Source of the DNA: Dactylosporangium sp. AC04546
Lineage (GTDB): Bacteria; Actinomycetota; Actinomycetes; Mycobacteriales; Micromonosporaceae
Length of the DNA stretch: 64,000 nt
NCBI RefSeq assembly: GCF_022095675.1
Contig: NZ_JAHYSG010000067.1
Location: forward strand, 1 to 64,000
Direction: 5' to 3'
Shown here: positions 1 through 7,769 of the stretch, one piece after another
How the letters are laid out: every line of letters starts with the position of its first letter
Numbering within the stretch: position 1 is the first letter of the stretch
The notes under the pieces: model-generated
Told to the model about the DNA's origin: nothing
Seen by the model: only the letters and a program-made list of their open reading frames with translations
Database searches by the model: none
Position numbers and translations under genes: made by a program

Positions 1-2
1 CG

Positions 3-2603
3 TCAGTGAACCCCGGCGTCCAGACGGGGCCGGACGCGTCGTAACGCGGCCCGCGCGACGACCTGATACTGCTGGTCGCGCCGGATGTCCGCCGACGACC
101 GCCGCCCGGCAACCACGAACGCGACCAGCCCGTCGACCGCGACCGCGGCGAGCGCCTGGACCTCGCTGGGTGCTCCGGCCCGGTCCGGCCCGCCGGCAGT
201 GGCGAGCGGCTGGGCCTGGCTGGGTGCTCCGGTCCGAGCCGGCCCGTCGGCGGAGGTGAGTGCCTGGACCTCGCCCGGCGCACCGATCCGGGCGAGGTGC
301 CCGGCGACGACGGCGTCCACGGGATCGAACCGCGCCGCTTCCGGCCGGGCGGCGAGCAGCTCCACGAGCACGGCGACGGCGGCGGGGGCGTCGCCGGTGG
401 CCCGCCACAGCGAATACGCCGCGTGTGCCCGCACCCACGGCGACCCGCTCGTGGCCAGTGCCCGCAGGGTCGCTTCCTGCGCCGCGGCGGCCGGGCCGAG
501 GTCGGCGAGCCGGCGCAGCGCGTCGGCCCGGTCCCGGTCCCAGGACGGGGACCGCTCGCCGTTGCCGGAGGCCAGCTCGGCCAGCGTCGCGGCCGTGGCG
601 TCGGCCCGGTCGCCGGTGATACGCCAGCGAGCCCAGACGAGAGCCGCCAGGTCCGCCGGCGCCGCGTCGGCGGTCAGGCGATCCAGCACCGCAACCGCCG
701 CGGCGGCCGCCGGCCCGATCCGCCCGAGGACGGTCACGATGCCGCCCAGATGCGCGACCGCCGACCGCGCCCCCGATCCCGCACCGGCCCGGCCGGCGGC
801 GGCGCCACGCTGGCGGGGGATGCGTGGGACATCGGCGGGCGGGGGCAGGAGGCCGAGGAGCGTCTCGGTGGCCCCGGCGCCTCCGGTGGTCTGCTCGCCC
901 GCGGTCTGCTCGCCCGCGCCGCTGGCGCAGTCGGCCGTCGGCGCCGCGGTCGGCCCGCTGTGGAGGCCGGCCGCGGTCGGCTCGGCCGGCCCGCCGCGGA
1001 GGTTGGCTGCGGTCGGCTCGGCCGGTCCGCCGCGGAGGCCGGACGTTGGCGCGGCGGCCCGCCCCGCGAGGAGGCCGGCCGTGGGTGCGGTCGCGCTGCC
1101 GCGAACGTCGGCCCTGGACTGTGCGGACGGGCCGCTCAGGAGGTCGGCCGTGGGCCACTCGGCCAGGCCCGCCAGGAGGTCGCGGCGGACGTGTTGCCAG
1201 CCCGCGCGGTCCGGTGTGGCGAGGCGGTGCAGGACGGCGGGGAGGATGGCGTCCGCGAACGGGTGGAGGCGGTCGAGCAGGGCCTCCGGGGGTGCGATGT
1301 AGGTGCCCCGGCGGTAGGGCTCGGGCCAGGGCCAGTCCTCCCGGCGCAACAGGGCGGCCAGCGGCGCGACCGAGCGGGGGTCGCCGCGGTGGGCCAGGGT
1401 CACCGCCGCCCAGGCGTGCACCTCCGGGTCGGGGTGGGCCAGGGACGCGGCGACGCGGTCGGCGATCGGTGCGGGGACCTCGCCGGCCGAGGCGAGGTGG
1501 CGGGCGGCCGTGCGGGCCACCTCGCGCTCGGGATGCTCGAGGTGGCGGCTCAGCAGGTCGACGGCGGCGCCGGAGTGCGTGCGCCAGGTGCGGGCCAGCT
1601 CGTGCGCCGCGTGCAGGGCCGACGCGGCAACCGCCGGGTCGGGTGCCGCCGCCAGGCGCTCGGCGAGGAGCACCTGCGTGTCGGGGGCGTCGTCGCCGAG
1701 GAACGCCACCAGCCACGCCGCGAGGCCGCCGCGGCGGGGGATGTCGTCCGGCCACGGGACGCGGCTGAGCCACTGCTCGGCCTCCGGTGGGACCGCGGCG
1801 AGCACGTCGAGCAGCGCGGGCGGGGCCGGGTCGGGGGTCGCGCACAGCCAGGCCAGGGCACCAGCGAGGCGCACGTCCGGCGGCCGGGCGGCGTCGCGCC
1901 AGAACCGCTCGGCGCGGGCCGCGGCGTCCGGCTCGTCGTGCTCGACGCCGAGCTGGGTCAGGGCCAGGATCAGGCTGATCCGCACCGGCGGCTCGGCCTC
2001 GGTCGCCAGCCGGGTGCGCAGTGCCGGCCGGACCCAGGACGGCGGGCTGCAGGCGGCGGCCAGCGCATAGGCGGCAGCGGCGCGCACCGCCGGGTCGCGG
2101 TCGGCGAGCAGCGCCACGAGCGTGCCCGCGTCGGCGGCGACCGCCTCGCGCGCCGCCTGGACCGTCGAGGCCCGCGGACAGTCGCCGACGTCGATCAGCG
2201 GCTCCGCGGCGCGGAGCAGGCCGGCGCGCCGGTCGCCGCCGTCGTGGTTGCGGCGACCGGCCTCGGCCGCGAGCAGCAGCACCCGGTCACGCCCGTGGGT
2301 CGCGGGATCGGCGGCAGCCGCGATCAGGAACGGCACCGCCAGCGCCGCCGGGGGCTCGCTGCCGCCCTGGTGGCGGACCTTGCTCCACAGCTCGTCGAGG
2401 TGTCGTGCCGCCCGCCACGCGTCGGGGTGGGCGAGCCCGCGCAGCAGCGCGGGCACGTCGTCCGCCGGACCGTAGGCATGGTGGAAGCGCCGCCACGGCA
2501 CATCGTCGAGCGTGAGCCGCCCGTCCGCCCGCAACACCGCGAGCACCCGCCGGACGTCGCCGTCCTCCTCCACCGCCTGCAACCCCACGCTCGACTCGAC
2601 CAT
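3..2603 (-). CDS. HEAT-repeat protein with low-complexity insertions
   Basis: The predicted 866-residue protein is built of alpha-helical HEAT/PBS-lyase-like repeats (for example DRDPAVRAAAAYALAAA, HPDPEVHAWAAVTLAHRGD and SGSPWVRAHAAYSLWRATGD). Such repeats usually form a curved scaffold for protein-protein contacts; no catalytic domain or signal peptide is visible. The array is interrupted near residues 477-548 by 12-residue units rich in G, P, A and T, and near 770-820 by 18-residue units, both encoded by DNA tandem repeats. I chose the ATG at 2603 (MVESSVGLQ); the frame stays open further upstream but that would run into the next gene. It lies 37 bp downstream of the dioxygenase gene on the same strand and may be co-transcribed. 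Function unknown. Confidence 0.75.
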   Translation of the reverse strand: MVESSVGLQAVEEDGDVRRVLAVLRADGRLTLDDVPWRRFHHAYGPADDVPALLRGLAHPDAWRAARHLDELWSKVRHQGGSEPPAALAVPFLIAAAADPATHGRDRVLLLAAEAGRRNHDGGDRRAGLLRAAEPLIDVGDCPRASTVQAAREAVAADAGTLVALLADRDPAVRAAAAYALAAACSPPSWVRPALRTRLATEAEPPVRISLILALTQLGVEHDEPDAAARAERFWRDAARPPDVRLAGALAWLCATPDPAPPALLDVLAAVPPEAEQWLSRVPWPDDIPRRGGLAAWLVAFLGDDAPDTQVLLAERLAAAPDPAVAASALHAAHELARTWRTHSGAAVDLLSRHLEHPEREVARTAARHLASAGEVPAPIADRVAASLAHPDPEVHAWAAVTLAHRGDPRSVAPLAALLRREDWPWPEPYRRGTYIAPPEALLDRLHPFADAILPAVLHRLATPDRAGWQHVRRDLLAGLAEWPTADLLSGPSAQSRADVRGSATAPTAGLLAGRAAAPTSGLRGGPAEPTAANLRGGPAEPTAAGLHSGPTAAPTADCASGAGEQTAGEQTTGGAGATETLLGLLPPPADVPRIPRQRGAAAGRAGAGSGARSAVAHLGGIVTVLGRIGPAAAAAVAVLDRLTADAAPADLAALVWARWRITGDRADATAATLAELASGNGERSPSWDRDRADALRRLADLGPAAAAQEATLRALATSGSPWVRAHAAYSLWRATGDAPAAVAVLVELLAARPEAARFDPVDAVVAGHLARIGAPGEVQALTSADGPARTGAPSQAQPLATAGGPDRAGAPSEVQALAAVAVDGLVAFVVAGRRSSADIRRDQQYQVVARAALRRVRPRLDAGVH
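151..297. repeat. 54-bp tandem repeat inside HEAT gene
   Basis: Two full copies (151-204 and 205-258) and a partial third (259-297) of a 54-bp unit keep the reading frame and encode 18-residue units containing GAPSEVQAL or GAPSQAQPL. The copies are diverged but clearly alignable. They are in frame with the HEAT protein near its C terminus. Confidence 0.8.
961..1173. repeat. 36-bp tandem repeats inside HEAT gene
   Basis: About six units follow each other: 961-996, 997-1032, 1033-1068, 1069-1104, 1105-1137 (33 bp) and 1138-1173. Each gives an 11-12 residue unit of the type RGGPAEPTAANL. The first two are the most alike. All preserve frame, so the protein gains a flexible Pro/Ala/Thr/Gly linker between two HEAT blocks. 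Confidence 0.8.
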
Positions 2604-2640
2604 GCGACAGATCTTGCCTGGGGGGTATGACAAAAAATGG

Positions 2641-3579
2641 CTACGCGCCGCCTGGCGCCCCGCTCGGCGGCATGCCACCGGGCCCGCCACCAGGCCCGCC
2701 ACCGGGCCCACCGCCACCGCCCGGCGCACCGCCCCCGGTGGGCGTCGTCCGCGTGTCCACCCGCGCGGTCAGCGCCACCGTGTACCCGCTCGACACCGAC
2801 CCGGTCACGGTCCCCAGCTGCAACGTCCCGCCGTCGTCGCCGAACACGTTGTCGCTCTGCAGCGTCACCTGGGCCAGGTTCCGCACCGACTGCGCGTACC
2901 CGGACTGCGCGTACACCGTGTCGCACACGTCCTTGGGCAGCGCCACCTGCGACGTCGCGATCGCGTTGGTGGCGTCGGTGATGGCGGCCTGATCGCGGTA
3001 CACCTCGAAATGCACATGCGGCCACCGACCGGTGTAGCAGGCGGGGAAGATGCTGGTGAACCGCACCTTGCCCTGCTCGTCGGCGATCTGGACGCCGCGC
3101 AGGTAGTTCTGGTCGGTGACGCCGTCCGAGTAGAGCGAGTAGCGGCCCTCCCGGTCGCAGTGCCACACATAGACCGCCGTCCCCGCGAACGGCTTGTTGC
3201 CGGCCATGTCGACGATGGTCAGCTCCAGCGTCATCGGCACGCCCTCCGCCGTCCCCGTGGCCCCGCCGAAGCTGGAGCGGATGTCGGCGCGGACGATCCC
3301 GCTGTCGTCCAGCACATCGGGCCCGTTCGACCCGTCGCCGGGATAGGGTCCTGCGGTCTCGTCGGGAATTTCTCCTTCAGCGGTACCGCTGGAAGCAGCC
3401 GACGCCGACGGCGTGTCCGACGCCGGGTCGCAGGCCGCCAGGCTCACGGCCGCCGCGCCCAGGCCGAACGCCGACAGCAGCCGCCGCCGGTTCAGCACCG
3501 TCCCGAGGTCGAACCCCAGGCCCTGGTCCACCAGTTCCTCGTCCGGCCGGGCGAGTGGCCGTCCCTCATACCGTTGCAT
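2641..3579 (-). CDS. intradiol ring-cleavage dioxygenase, exported lipoprotein type
   Basis: This belongs to the protocatechuate 3,4-dioxygenase/catechol 1,2-dioxygenase superfamily, which uses non-haem Fe(III) to open aromatic rings between the two hydroxyls. Expected ligands are visible: Tyr in WHCDREGRYSLYSD, then Tyr and the HxH pair in CYTGRWPHVHFEVY. The N terminus has a twin-arginine-like NRRRLLSAFGLGAAAVSLAAC, so it is probably Tat-exported and lipid-anchored; the family has extracellular actinobacterial members. The last 30 residues are almost only Gly, Pro and Ala, encoded by short GC-rich repeats. The start at 3579 has an AGGGA site upstream; a GTG at 3594 is the alternative. No other aromatic-degradation gene is nearby, so the substrate is unknown. 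Confidence 0.8.
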   Translation of the reverse strand: MQRYEGRPLARPDEELVDQGLGFDLGTVLNRRRLLSAFGLGAAAVSLAACDPASDTPSASAASSGTAEGEIPDETAGPYPGDGSNGPDVLDDSGIVRADIRSSFGGATGTAEGVPMTLELTIVDMAGNKPFAGTAVYVWHCDREGRYSLYSDGVTDQNYLRGVQIADEQGKVRFTSIFPACYTGRWPHVHFEVYRDQAAITDATNAIATSQVALPKDVCDTVYAQSGYAQSVRNLAQVTLQSDNVFGDDGGTLQLGTVTGSVSSGYTVALTARVDTRTTPTGGGAPGGGGGPGGGPGGGPGGMPPSGAPGGA

Positions 3580-3660
3580 CGAAATGTCCCTCACGCCCCC
3601 AAGGCTGGGCGCGGCCGCTGTGCGCCCGCTCCAGCGAACCTGCGAGGAGCCTGTGAGGAG

Positions 3661-3946
3661 TCAGGGGCGCAGCGCGAGCTTGCCGCTGGTGCGGCGGGCC
3701 TCCAGCGCCGCGAGCAGCCGGGGACCTCGGCCAGGTCGTACACGGCCGGGCGGCCCGGCGTGAGCACGCCCGCCGCGCGCAGCTCGTCGAGCAGCGGCGG
3801 GAAGAGTTCGGTCCGGCTCAGGATGCCGATGTGCAGGCCGATGACGTGGACCGGATGGACGAAGTTGAGCTCCCGGTTGGTGAACGCCGCCTCCCCGCCC
3901 GCCATGCCGTACACGACGCGGCGCCGCTGGGTCTGCGTCGTCCGAG
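3661..3946 (-). pseudogene. remnant of zinc-type quinone oxidoreductase/alcohol dehydrogenase
   Basis: Only the C-terminal part of an MDR-family oxidoreductase remains: RVVYGMAGGEAAFTNRELNF, a helix ending in GILSRTELFPPLLDELRAAG, then YDLAEVP. One base is missing after the GTCCC near 3720; in the next frame the family ending RLLAALEARRTSGKLALRP followed by a stop at 3661 is clear. The catalytic domain and most of the Rossmann fold are absent upstream. I read this as a decayed gene with deletion plus frameshift; the single-base shift alone could be a sequencing error, but the missing N terminus could not. Confidence 0.7.
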
Positions 3947-3981
3947 CCTACTTCGGCTGGGTGACCGGCACGGCCGGCATG

Positions 3982-4833
3982 TCAGGTCGGCCGGCGTAGC
4001 TGGTTGCCGGGCGGCGGTGGACCGTGGTCGGCTTCCTGCGGGAGGAGGCGCGGGTCGGCCAGCAGCTGCGGAATTCTGCGATACCAGCTGCGGTGGTTGC
4101 GGCCCATCCGCGCGTCGTCAGCAGCGGCCGCGGCCGCGTCAGCGAGCCGCTGACGATCGAGCACACCGGCCAGGGCCAGGCGAACCAGCGCGACCCGCCA
4201 GGTGTTCGCCGGGTTCCAGTACCGCTCGGATCCCAGCAGTGCCTTCTGCACACCGGGCGCGGGCTCGAACAGCGACCAGACGGACCGTTCGGCCAGGCCC
4301 GGGTCCGCACCTATGGCGTCGGTGACGGAGTCGCTGAACAGCAGGCCCCTGACCATCAGCACGAGATAGTCCGCAGACGTGCTGTCGGGTCGCAACACCT
4401 CGGCCAGCTCCAGGTGTCGCAGGCGTCGCCAGATGTCCCACCAGATTGGGCCGAACAGGCCGACTTCGGTCTCGGCCGCCTCGGCGCGCAAGGTGGCCTC
4501 CGTGAAAGCCTGGCGCCATTCGTGCGTTCGCGAGCTGAGCACCCGGTCGACGTCGGACGCCGGTGGATGCAGGTATACGAACGAGCCCACCCGCCGTACG
4601 ACGTCGACGGGACCCACGGCCAGGGCCAGGACGGCGTGTGCCCGGCTGCGTTCGCTCCAGGCCTGCGCGGTCAAGCCCTCCCGCTGCTCCGGGCCGGGCA
4701 CCGCGCACAGCCGTCGACGGAGTGCCTCCCAGGTCTCCGCCCGCACGGCATCGGACAGGCCGGGAAGGGCGGCGAGCACACCGTCTCCGTCATCCGCCTC
4801 GAACAACGCGACCAGGGCAGATACTGAACGCAC
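3982..4833 (-). CDS. conserved hypothetical protein, DUF6493-like
   Basis: A 283-residue soluble, helix-rich protein starting with GTG at 4833 (MRSVSALVALFEADDGDG), just downstream of the membrane protein gene whose stop is at 4839-4841. The pattern DGVLAALPGLSDAVR near the N terminus and the end of the form VALVRLALAGVLDRQRL followed by WYRRIPQLLADPR resembles the N-terminal part of the long DUF6493 proteins, but this one stops where those continue, so it may be a shortened relative. No catalytic motif, signal peptide or membrane segment is visible. The family call rests on my memory of the pattern and is weak; that it is coding is well supported by codon use. Confidence 0.6.
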   Translation of the reverse strand: MRSVSALVALFEADDGDGVLAALPGLSDAVRAETWEALRRRLCAVPGPEQREGLTAQAWSERSRAHAVLALAVGPVDVVRRVGSFVYLHPPASDVDRVLSSRTHEWRQAFTEATLRAEAAETEVGLFGPIWWDIWRRLRHLELAEVLRPDSTSADYLVLMVRGLLFSDSVTDAIGADPGLAERSVWSLFEPAPGVQKALLGSERYWNPANTWRVALVRLALAGVLDRQRLADAAAAAADDARMGRNHRSWYRRIPQLLADPRLLPQEADHGPPPPGNQLRRPT

Positions 4834-4838
4834 GGCCG

Positions 4839-5306
4839 CTAGGTGATCGAGAAGAGGCGGTCGGCGGGGTCCACGACGGCGGTCAGCAGCGTGCCGGGCA
4901 CGAGCGCCGGGTCGTCGGCGCGGATCGTGTCCGCCTCGAACGTGGCGAACCCGGGACCGCTGACACGCAGGCGGAGTGTCAGGCCAGGATCCTCTCCGAG
5001 GTGGTTCGCCACCGTGAGGATCTCCGCCGTCGCGGCGACACCAGCGGCGGACAGCCGACGCGCGTCCCGGCGCGAGCGGGTGACCAGCCGCCAGCCGAAG
5101 ACGCCGAAGCCGACACCGGCGATCGTCGTCACTGTGCCACCGGCGAGCAGGCCCCAGAAGTCTGCGGGTGACCGTGGTGGGTCCAGCCTCACGGCGACGA
5201 TGAGCAGGACCGGTCCGGGCAGGCAGATGGCCAGGAACATCAGCCGGCACAGCAGCGCGCCGATCGGACCCAGACGCGCTTCCGCTTCCCGGGGGGCACT
5301 CGTCAC
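4839..5306 (-). CDS. small membrane protein with two N-terminal TM segments
   Basis: The 155-residue product has two hydrophobic segments: about residues 21-40 (FLAICLPGPVLLIVAVRL) and 50-72 (FWGLLAGGTVTTIAGVGFGV). A basic cytosolic stretch (RSRRDARR) follows, then a beta-rich domain with EILTVANHLGEDPGLTLRLR and ADDPALVPGTLLTAVVDPAD. This layout resembles DUF3592-type proteins, in which a small soluble domain follows TM helices, but I cannot assign a function. Its stop lies 5 bp before the GTG of the downstream hypothetical, so the two genes are probably one operon. Confidence 0.65.
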   Translation of the reverse strand: MTSAPREAEARLGPIGALLCRLMFLAICLPGPVLLIVAVRLDPPRSPADFWGLLAGGTVTTIAGVGFGVFGWRLVTRSRRDARRLSAAGVAATAEILTVANHLGEDPGLTLRLRVSGPGFATFEADTIRADDPALVPGTLLTAVVDPADRLFSIT

Positions 5307-5374
5307 CCTCGCACCCTAGTGCAGCGCCCAACGCGACCGCCGGAGTCGAGGCGGTGGCCCTTTCCTAGCATCCT

Positions 5375-5387
5375 AGGACATCCTACG
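5375..5387. promoter_or_regulatory. GGACATCCTACG element upstream of ABC transporter
   Basis: The sequence AGGACATCCTACG, preceded by a partial copy CATCCTAGG, matches the core of the operators in the sialidase/GH42/ABC-importer region 12-19 kb away. It sits about 100 bp upstream of the proposed ABC ATPase start. This could be an outlying regulon member or chance. Confidence 0.35.
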
Positions 5388-5485
5388 CGGTGTGGCTGAC
5401 CCCGCACGGACCTTACGATCGTCAGGTTGCCCGGCTGCCGATCGGGGACTGTGCTGGCCGGGTGCGGTGCATACCGTCACTGGGC

Positions 5486-6385
5486 ATGATCACACTCGAC
5501 GGGCTCACCAAGCGGTTCGGCGATGTCGCCGCCGTTCAAGGGCTTGATCTTCGCGTTGTACCTGGGCGGGTCACCGGGTTTCTCGGGCCCAACGGGGCCG
5601 GCAAGTCGACCACCATGCGCATGGTGCTCGGGCTTGACCGGCCCACCGCTGGCACCGCGCTGGTCAACGGGCGGCCCTACCGTTCCTTCCGGCGGCCGCT
5701 GCGAGAGGTTGGTGCGCTGCTCGACGCCAAAGCCGCGCACCCGGGGCGGACCGGGCGCAACCATCTGCTCGCCATGGCCCGGAGCAACGGCATCGCCGCC
5801 GCCCGGGTTGACGAGGTGCTCGGGATGGTCGGGCTGAGTGGGGCCGGCGGCAAGCGGGTCGGTACGTACTCGCTCGGGATGGGGCAGCGGCTCGGGATCG
5901 CCGGAGCGCTGCTCGGGGATCCGGCCGTGTTGTTGTTCGACGAGCCGGTGAACGGACTCGATCCGGACGGGGTGCGGTGGGTTCGGCAGCTCATGCGTGG
6001 GCTTGCGGCTGAGGGGCGGACCGTGTTCGTGTCCAGCCATCTCATGAGCGAGATGCAGCTCACCGCCGACCAGGTCGTCGTCATCGGGCGTGGGCGGCTC
6101 ATCCTCGACGCGCCGGTGGCGTCCGTCGTCGACCGGGGGACGGTCAGCGTGCGGTGCCCCGATCCGGGCGGGCTCGGCTCGCTGCGTGCGGCGCTCATCG
6201 CCCAGGGCGTCGGTGTCGAGGCCACCGGGGACTGCGGGCTCGCGGTCGACGGTCTGAGTGTCGAGGAGGTTGGTGACCTCGCGCATCGGCTCGGGGTACG
6301 GCTGCATGAGCTCAGCCGGCAGCGGGGCTCGCTCGAGGACGCGTACCTGTCGTTGACCGCCGACAGTGTGGAGTTCGGGTCATGA
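5486..6385 (+). CDS. ABC transporter ATP-binding protein (BcrA/CcmA-type)
   Basis: The 299-residue ATPase has Walker A GPNGAGKST, an ABC signature-like YSLGMGQRLG and Walker B LLFDEPVNGLDPDG, followed by SSHLMSEMQLTADQ with the switch His. The C-terminal 80 residues form the accessory domain typical of drug-export ATPases (BcrA/DrrA group). I chose the ATG at 5486 (MITLDGLTKRFGDV), where family similarity begins, instead of an upstream GTG. Its stop overlaps the permease start in ATGA, so the two subunits are translationally coupled. The convergent two-component system next door suggests an antimicrobial-responsive exporter, which is inference from gene order. Confidence 0.9.
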   Translation: MITLDGLTKRFGDVAAVQGLDLRVVPGRVTGFLGPNGAGKSTTMRMVLGLDRPTAGTALVNGRPYRSFRRPLREVGALLDAKAAHPGRTGRNHLLAMARSNGIAAARVDEVLGMVGLSGAGGKRVGTYSLGMGQRLGIAGALLGDPAVLLFDEPVNGLDPDGVRWVRQLMRGLAAEGRTVFVSSHLMSEMQLTADQVVVIGRGRLILDAPVASVVDRGTVSVRCPDPGGLGSLRAALIAQGVGVEATGDCGLAVDGLSVEEVGDLAHRLGVRLHELSRQRGSLEDAYLSLTADSVEFGS

Positions 6386-7119
6386 GGGGCGCGGTGGCGG
6401 CGGAGTGGACCAAGCTGTGGACGACGCGGACGGTCTGGTGGGCGCTCGTGGCCGCATTCGTGCTGATGGTGGCGGGGGCCGGGCAGTACGCGCTCTACGC
6501 CGCGAACGATGACCTGGCGCCGGAGTTGTTGCTGGGGGACGGGCGGGTTGCCGCCGGTACCATCGCCGTGCTTGCCACCGCCCTTGCGCAGTTCGCGGTC
6601 ATCGCGCTGGCGATGCTGGTGATGACCAGCGAGTACTCGGCCGGGACGATTCGGGCGACGCTTGCCTGGGTTCCGTCGCGGGGGCGGCTGTTGCTGGCCA
6701 AGAGCCTGGTGGTCGCGGTTGTCGCGTTGGCCGTGGGTGTCGTGCTCGGCCTGGTCGGGGCGGTTGTCGCCGCGCCGCTGCTCGGGGATCGCGGTGTCGT
6801 CTCGGGCGGTGCGGTGGTGGGGGACGCGGTCGCGATCGGTGGCTATCTGGCGCTGATCTCGGTGTTCGCGACCGGGCTCGGTGCGGCGCTGCGGGGGCCG
6901 GTCGCCACGTTGGTGACGATCTTCCTGCTGGTCGTCGTGATTCCGCCGATCCTGGAGCTGCCGGACGTCGCCGCGCTCAACCGCGTGGCGGAGGCGCTGC
7001 CCGGGCCCGCCGGGACGGATTTCATGCGCGGCGACGGCTCGGCGGGTCTGGTCGTCGCCGCGTGGGCGGTGGCCGCGCTGGTGGCCGGGTGGCGGGTGCT
7101 GCGCCGGCGTGACGCCTAA
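6382..7119 (+). CDS. ABC-2 type permease subunit
   Basis: The 245-residue membrane protein begins [20 protein letters not shown], the usual start of actinobacterial ABC-2 permeases whose N-terminal helix (EWTKLxTxR) lies on the membrane. Six hydrophobic segments are visible, at roughly residues 20-40, 58-82, 108-135, 150-170, 178-195 and 215-235. It forms the transmembrane channel for the ATPase encoded just upstream (4-bp overlap). It converges on the response regulator gene, 7116-7119 being shared by both stops. Substrate unknown. Confidence 0.88.
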   Translation: MRGAVAAEWTKLWTTRTVWWALVAAFVLMVAGAGQYALYAANDDLAPELLLGDGRVAAGTIAVLATALAQFAVIALAMLVMTSEYSAGTIRATLAWVPSRGRLLLAKSLVVAVVALAVGVVLGLVGAVVAAPLLGDRGVVSGGAVVGDAVAIGGYLALISVFATGLGAALRGPVATLVTIFLLVVVIPPILELPDVAALNRVAEALPGPAGTDFMRGDGSAGLVVAAWAVAALVAGWRVLRRRDA

Positions 7120-7769
7120 GGCACCAGGCCGGCCTGGTACGCGACGATCGCTGCCTGGACTCGGTTGCGGACCTCCAGGCGGGACAGGACGGTGCTGACG
7201 TACGCCTTCACCGTTCCCTCGACCAGGAACAGCCGGGCGGCGATCTCCGCGTTGGACAGGCCGGCGCCGACCAGCGTGAGGACCTCGCGTTCGCGGTCGG
7301 TCAGGAGGGCGACCCGGGCGCGGGCGTCCGTGTCGGGGCCGAGGCGGCCGGCGGCCAGCCGGGTGATGACCCGGTGGGCGACGCGCGGCGAGAGGTAGGC
7401 GGCGCCGTCGGCGGCGGCCCGGATGCCGGCCGACAGCTCCGCCGGGTCGCCCGATTTCAGCAGGAAGCCGCTGGCACCTCCGGCGATGGCGCGGGAGATG
7501 TACTCGTCCTCGCCGAACGTGGTGAGCATGACGACCGCGGTCGTGGGGAGCAGGCGGCGCAGTTCGGCGGCGGCCGAGAGGCCGTCGAGGCGGGGCATCC
7601 GGATGTCGAGCAGGGCGACGTCGGGGCGGTGCCGGCGGGCCAGTTCGACCGCCTCGTGCCCGTCGGCGGCCTCGGCGACGATCTCGACGCCGGGGTCGTT
7701 GGCCAGGATTGCCCGTACACCTGCCCGGATCATCGTCTCGTCGTCGGCCAGCAGCACGCGGATGGTCAT
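7116..7769 (-). CDS. NarL/LuxR-family response regulator
   Basis: The 217-residue regulator has a receiver domain with acidic pair LLADDE near residue 9, phospho-acceptor Asp55 in [10 protein letters not shown], a Thr in VVMLTTFGE and Lys in GFLLKSGD. A LuxR-type helix-turn-helix follows from about residue 150 ([19 protein letters not shown]). It is encoded directly downstream of the histidine kinase with an ATGA overlap (7766-7769), giving a classic cognate pair. The adjacent ABC exporter is the most likely target. No start ambiguity is apparent. Confidence 0.93.
   Translation of the reverse strand: MTIRVLLADDETMIRAGVRAILANDPGVEIVAEAADGHEAVELARRHRPDVALLDIRMPRLDGLSAAAELRRLLPTTAVVMLTTFGEDEYISRAIAGGASGFLLKSGDPAELSAGIRAAADGAAYLSPRVAHRVITRLAAGRLGPDTDARARVALLTDREREVLTLVGAGLSNAEIAARLFLVEGTVKAYVSTVLSRLEVRNRVQAAIVAYQAGLVP

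Noticed and set aside
961-1173. CRISPR-like regularly spaced repeat
   Set aside because: The units are directly adjacent, diverged, multiples of three and inside a coding frame; there are no unique spacers or cas genes.
3982-5331. One 449-residue protein spanning two genes
   Set aside because: Its first 165 residues are an out-of-frame reading of the 4839-5306 membrane protein; the real gene starts with GTG at 4833.
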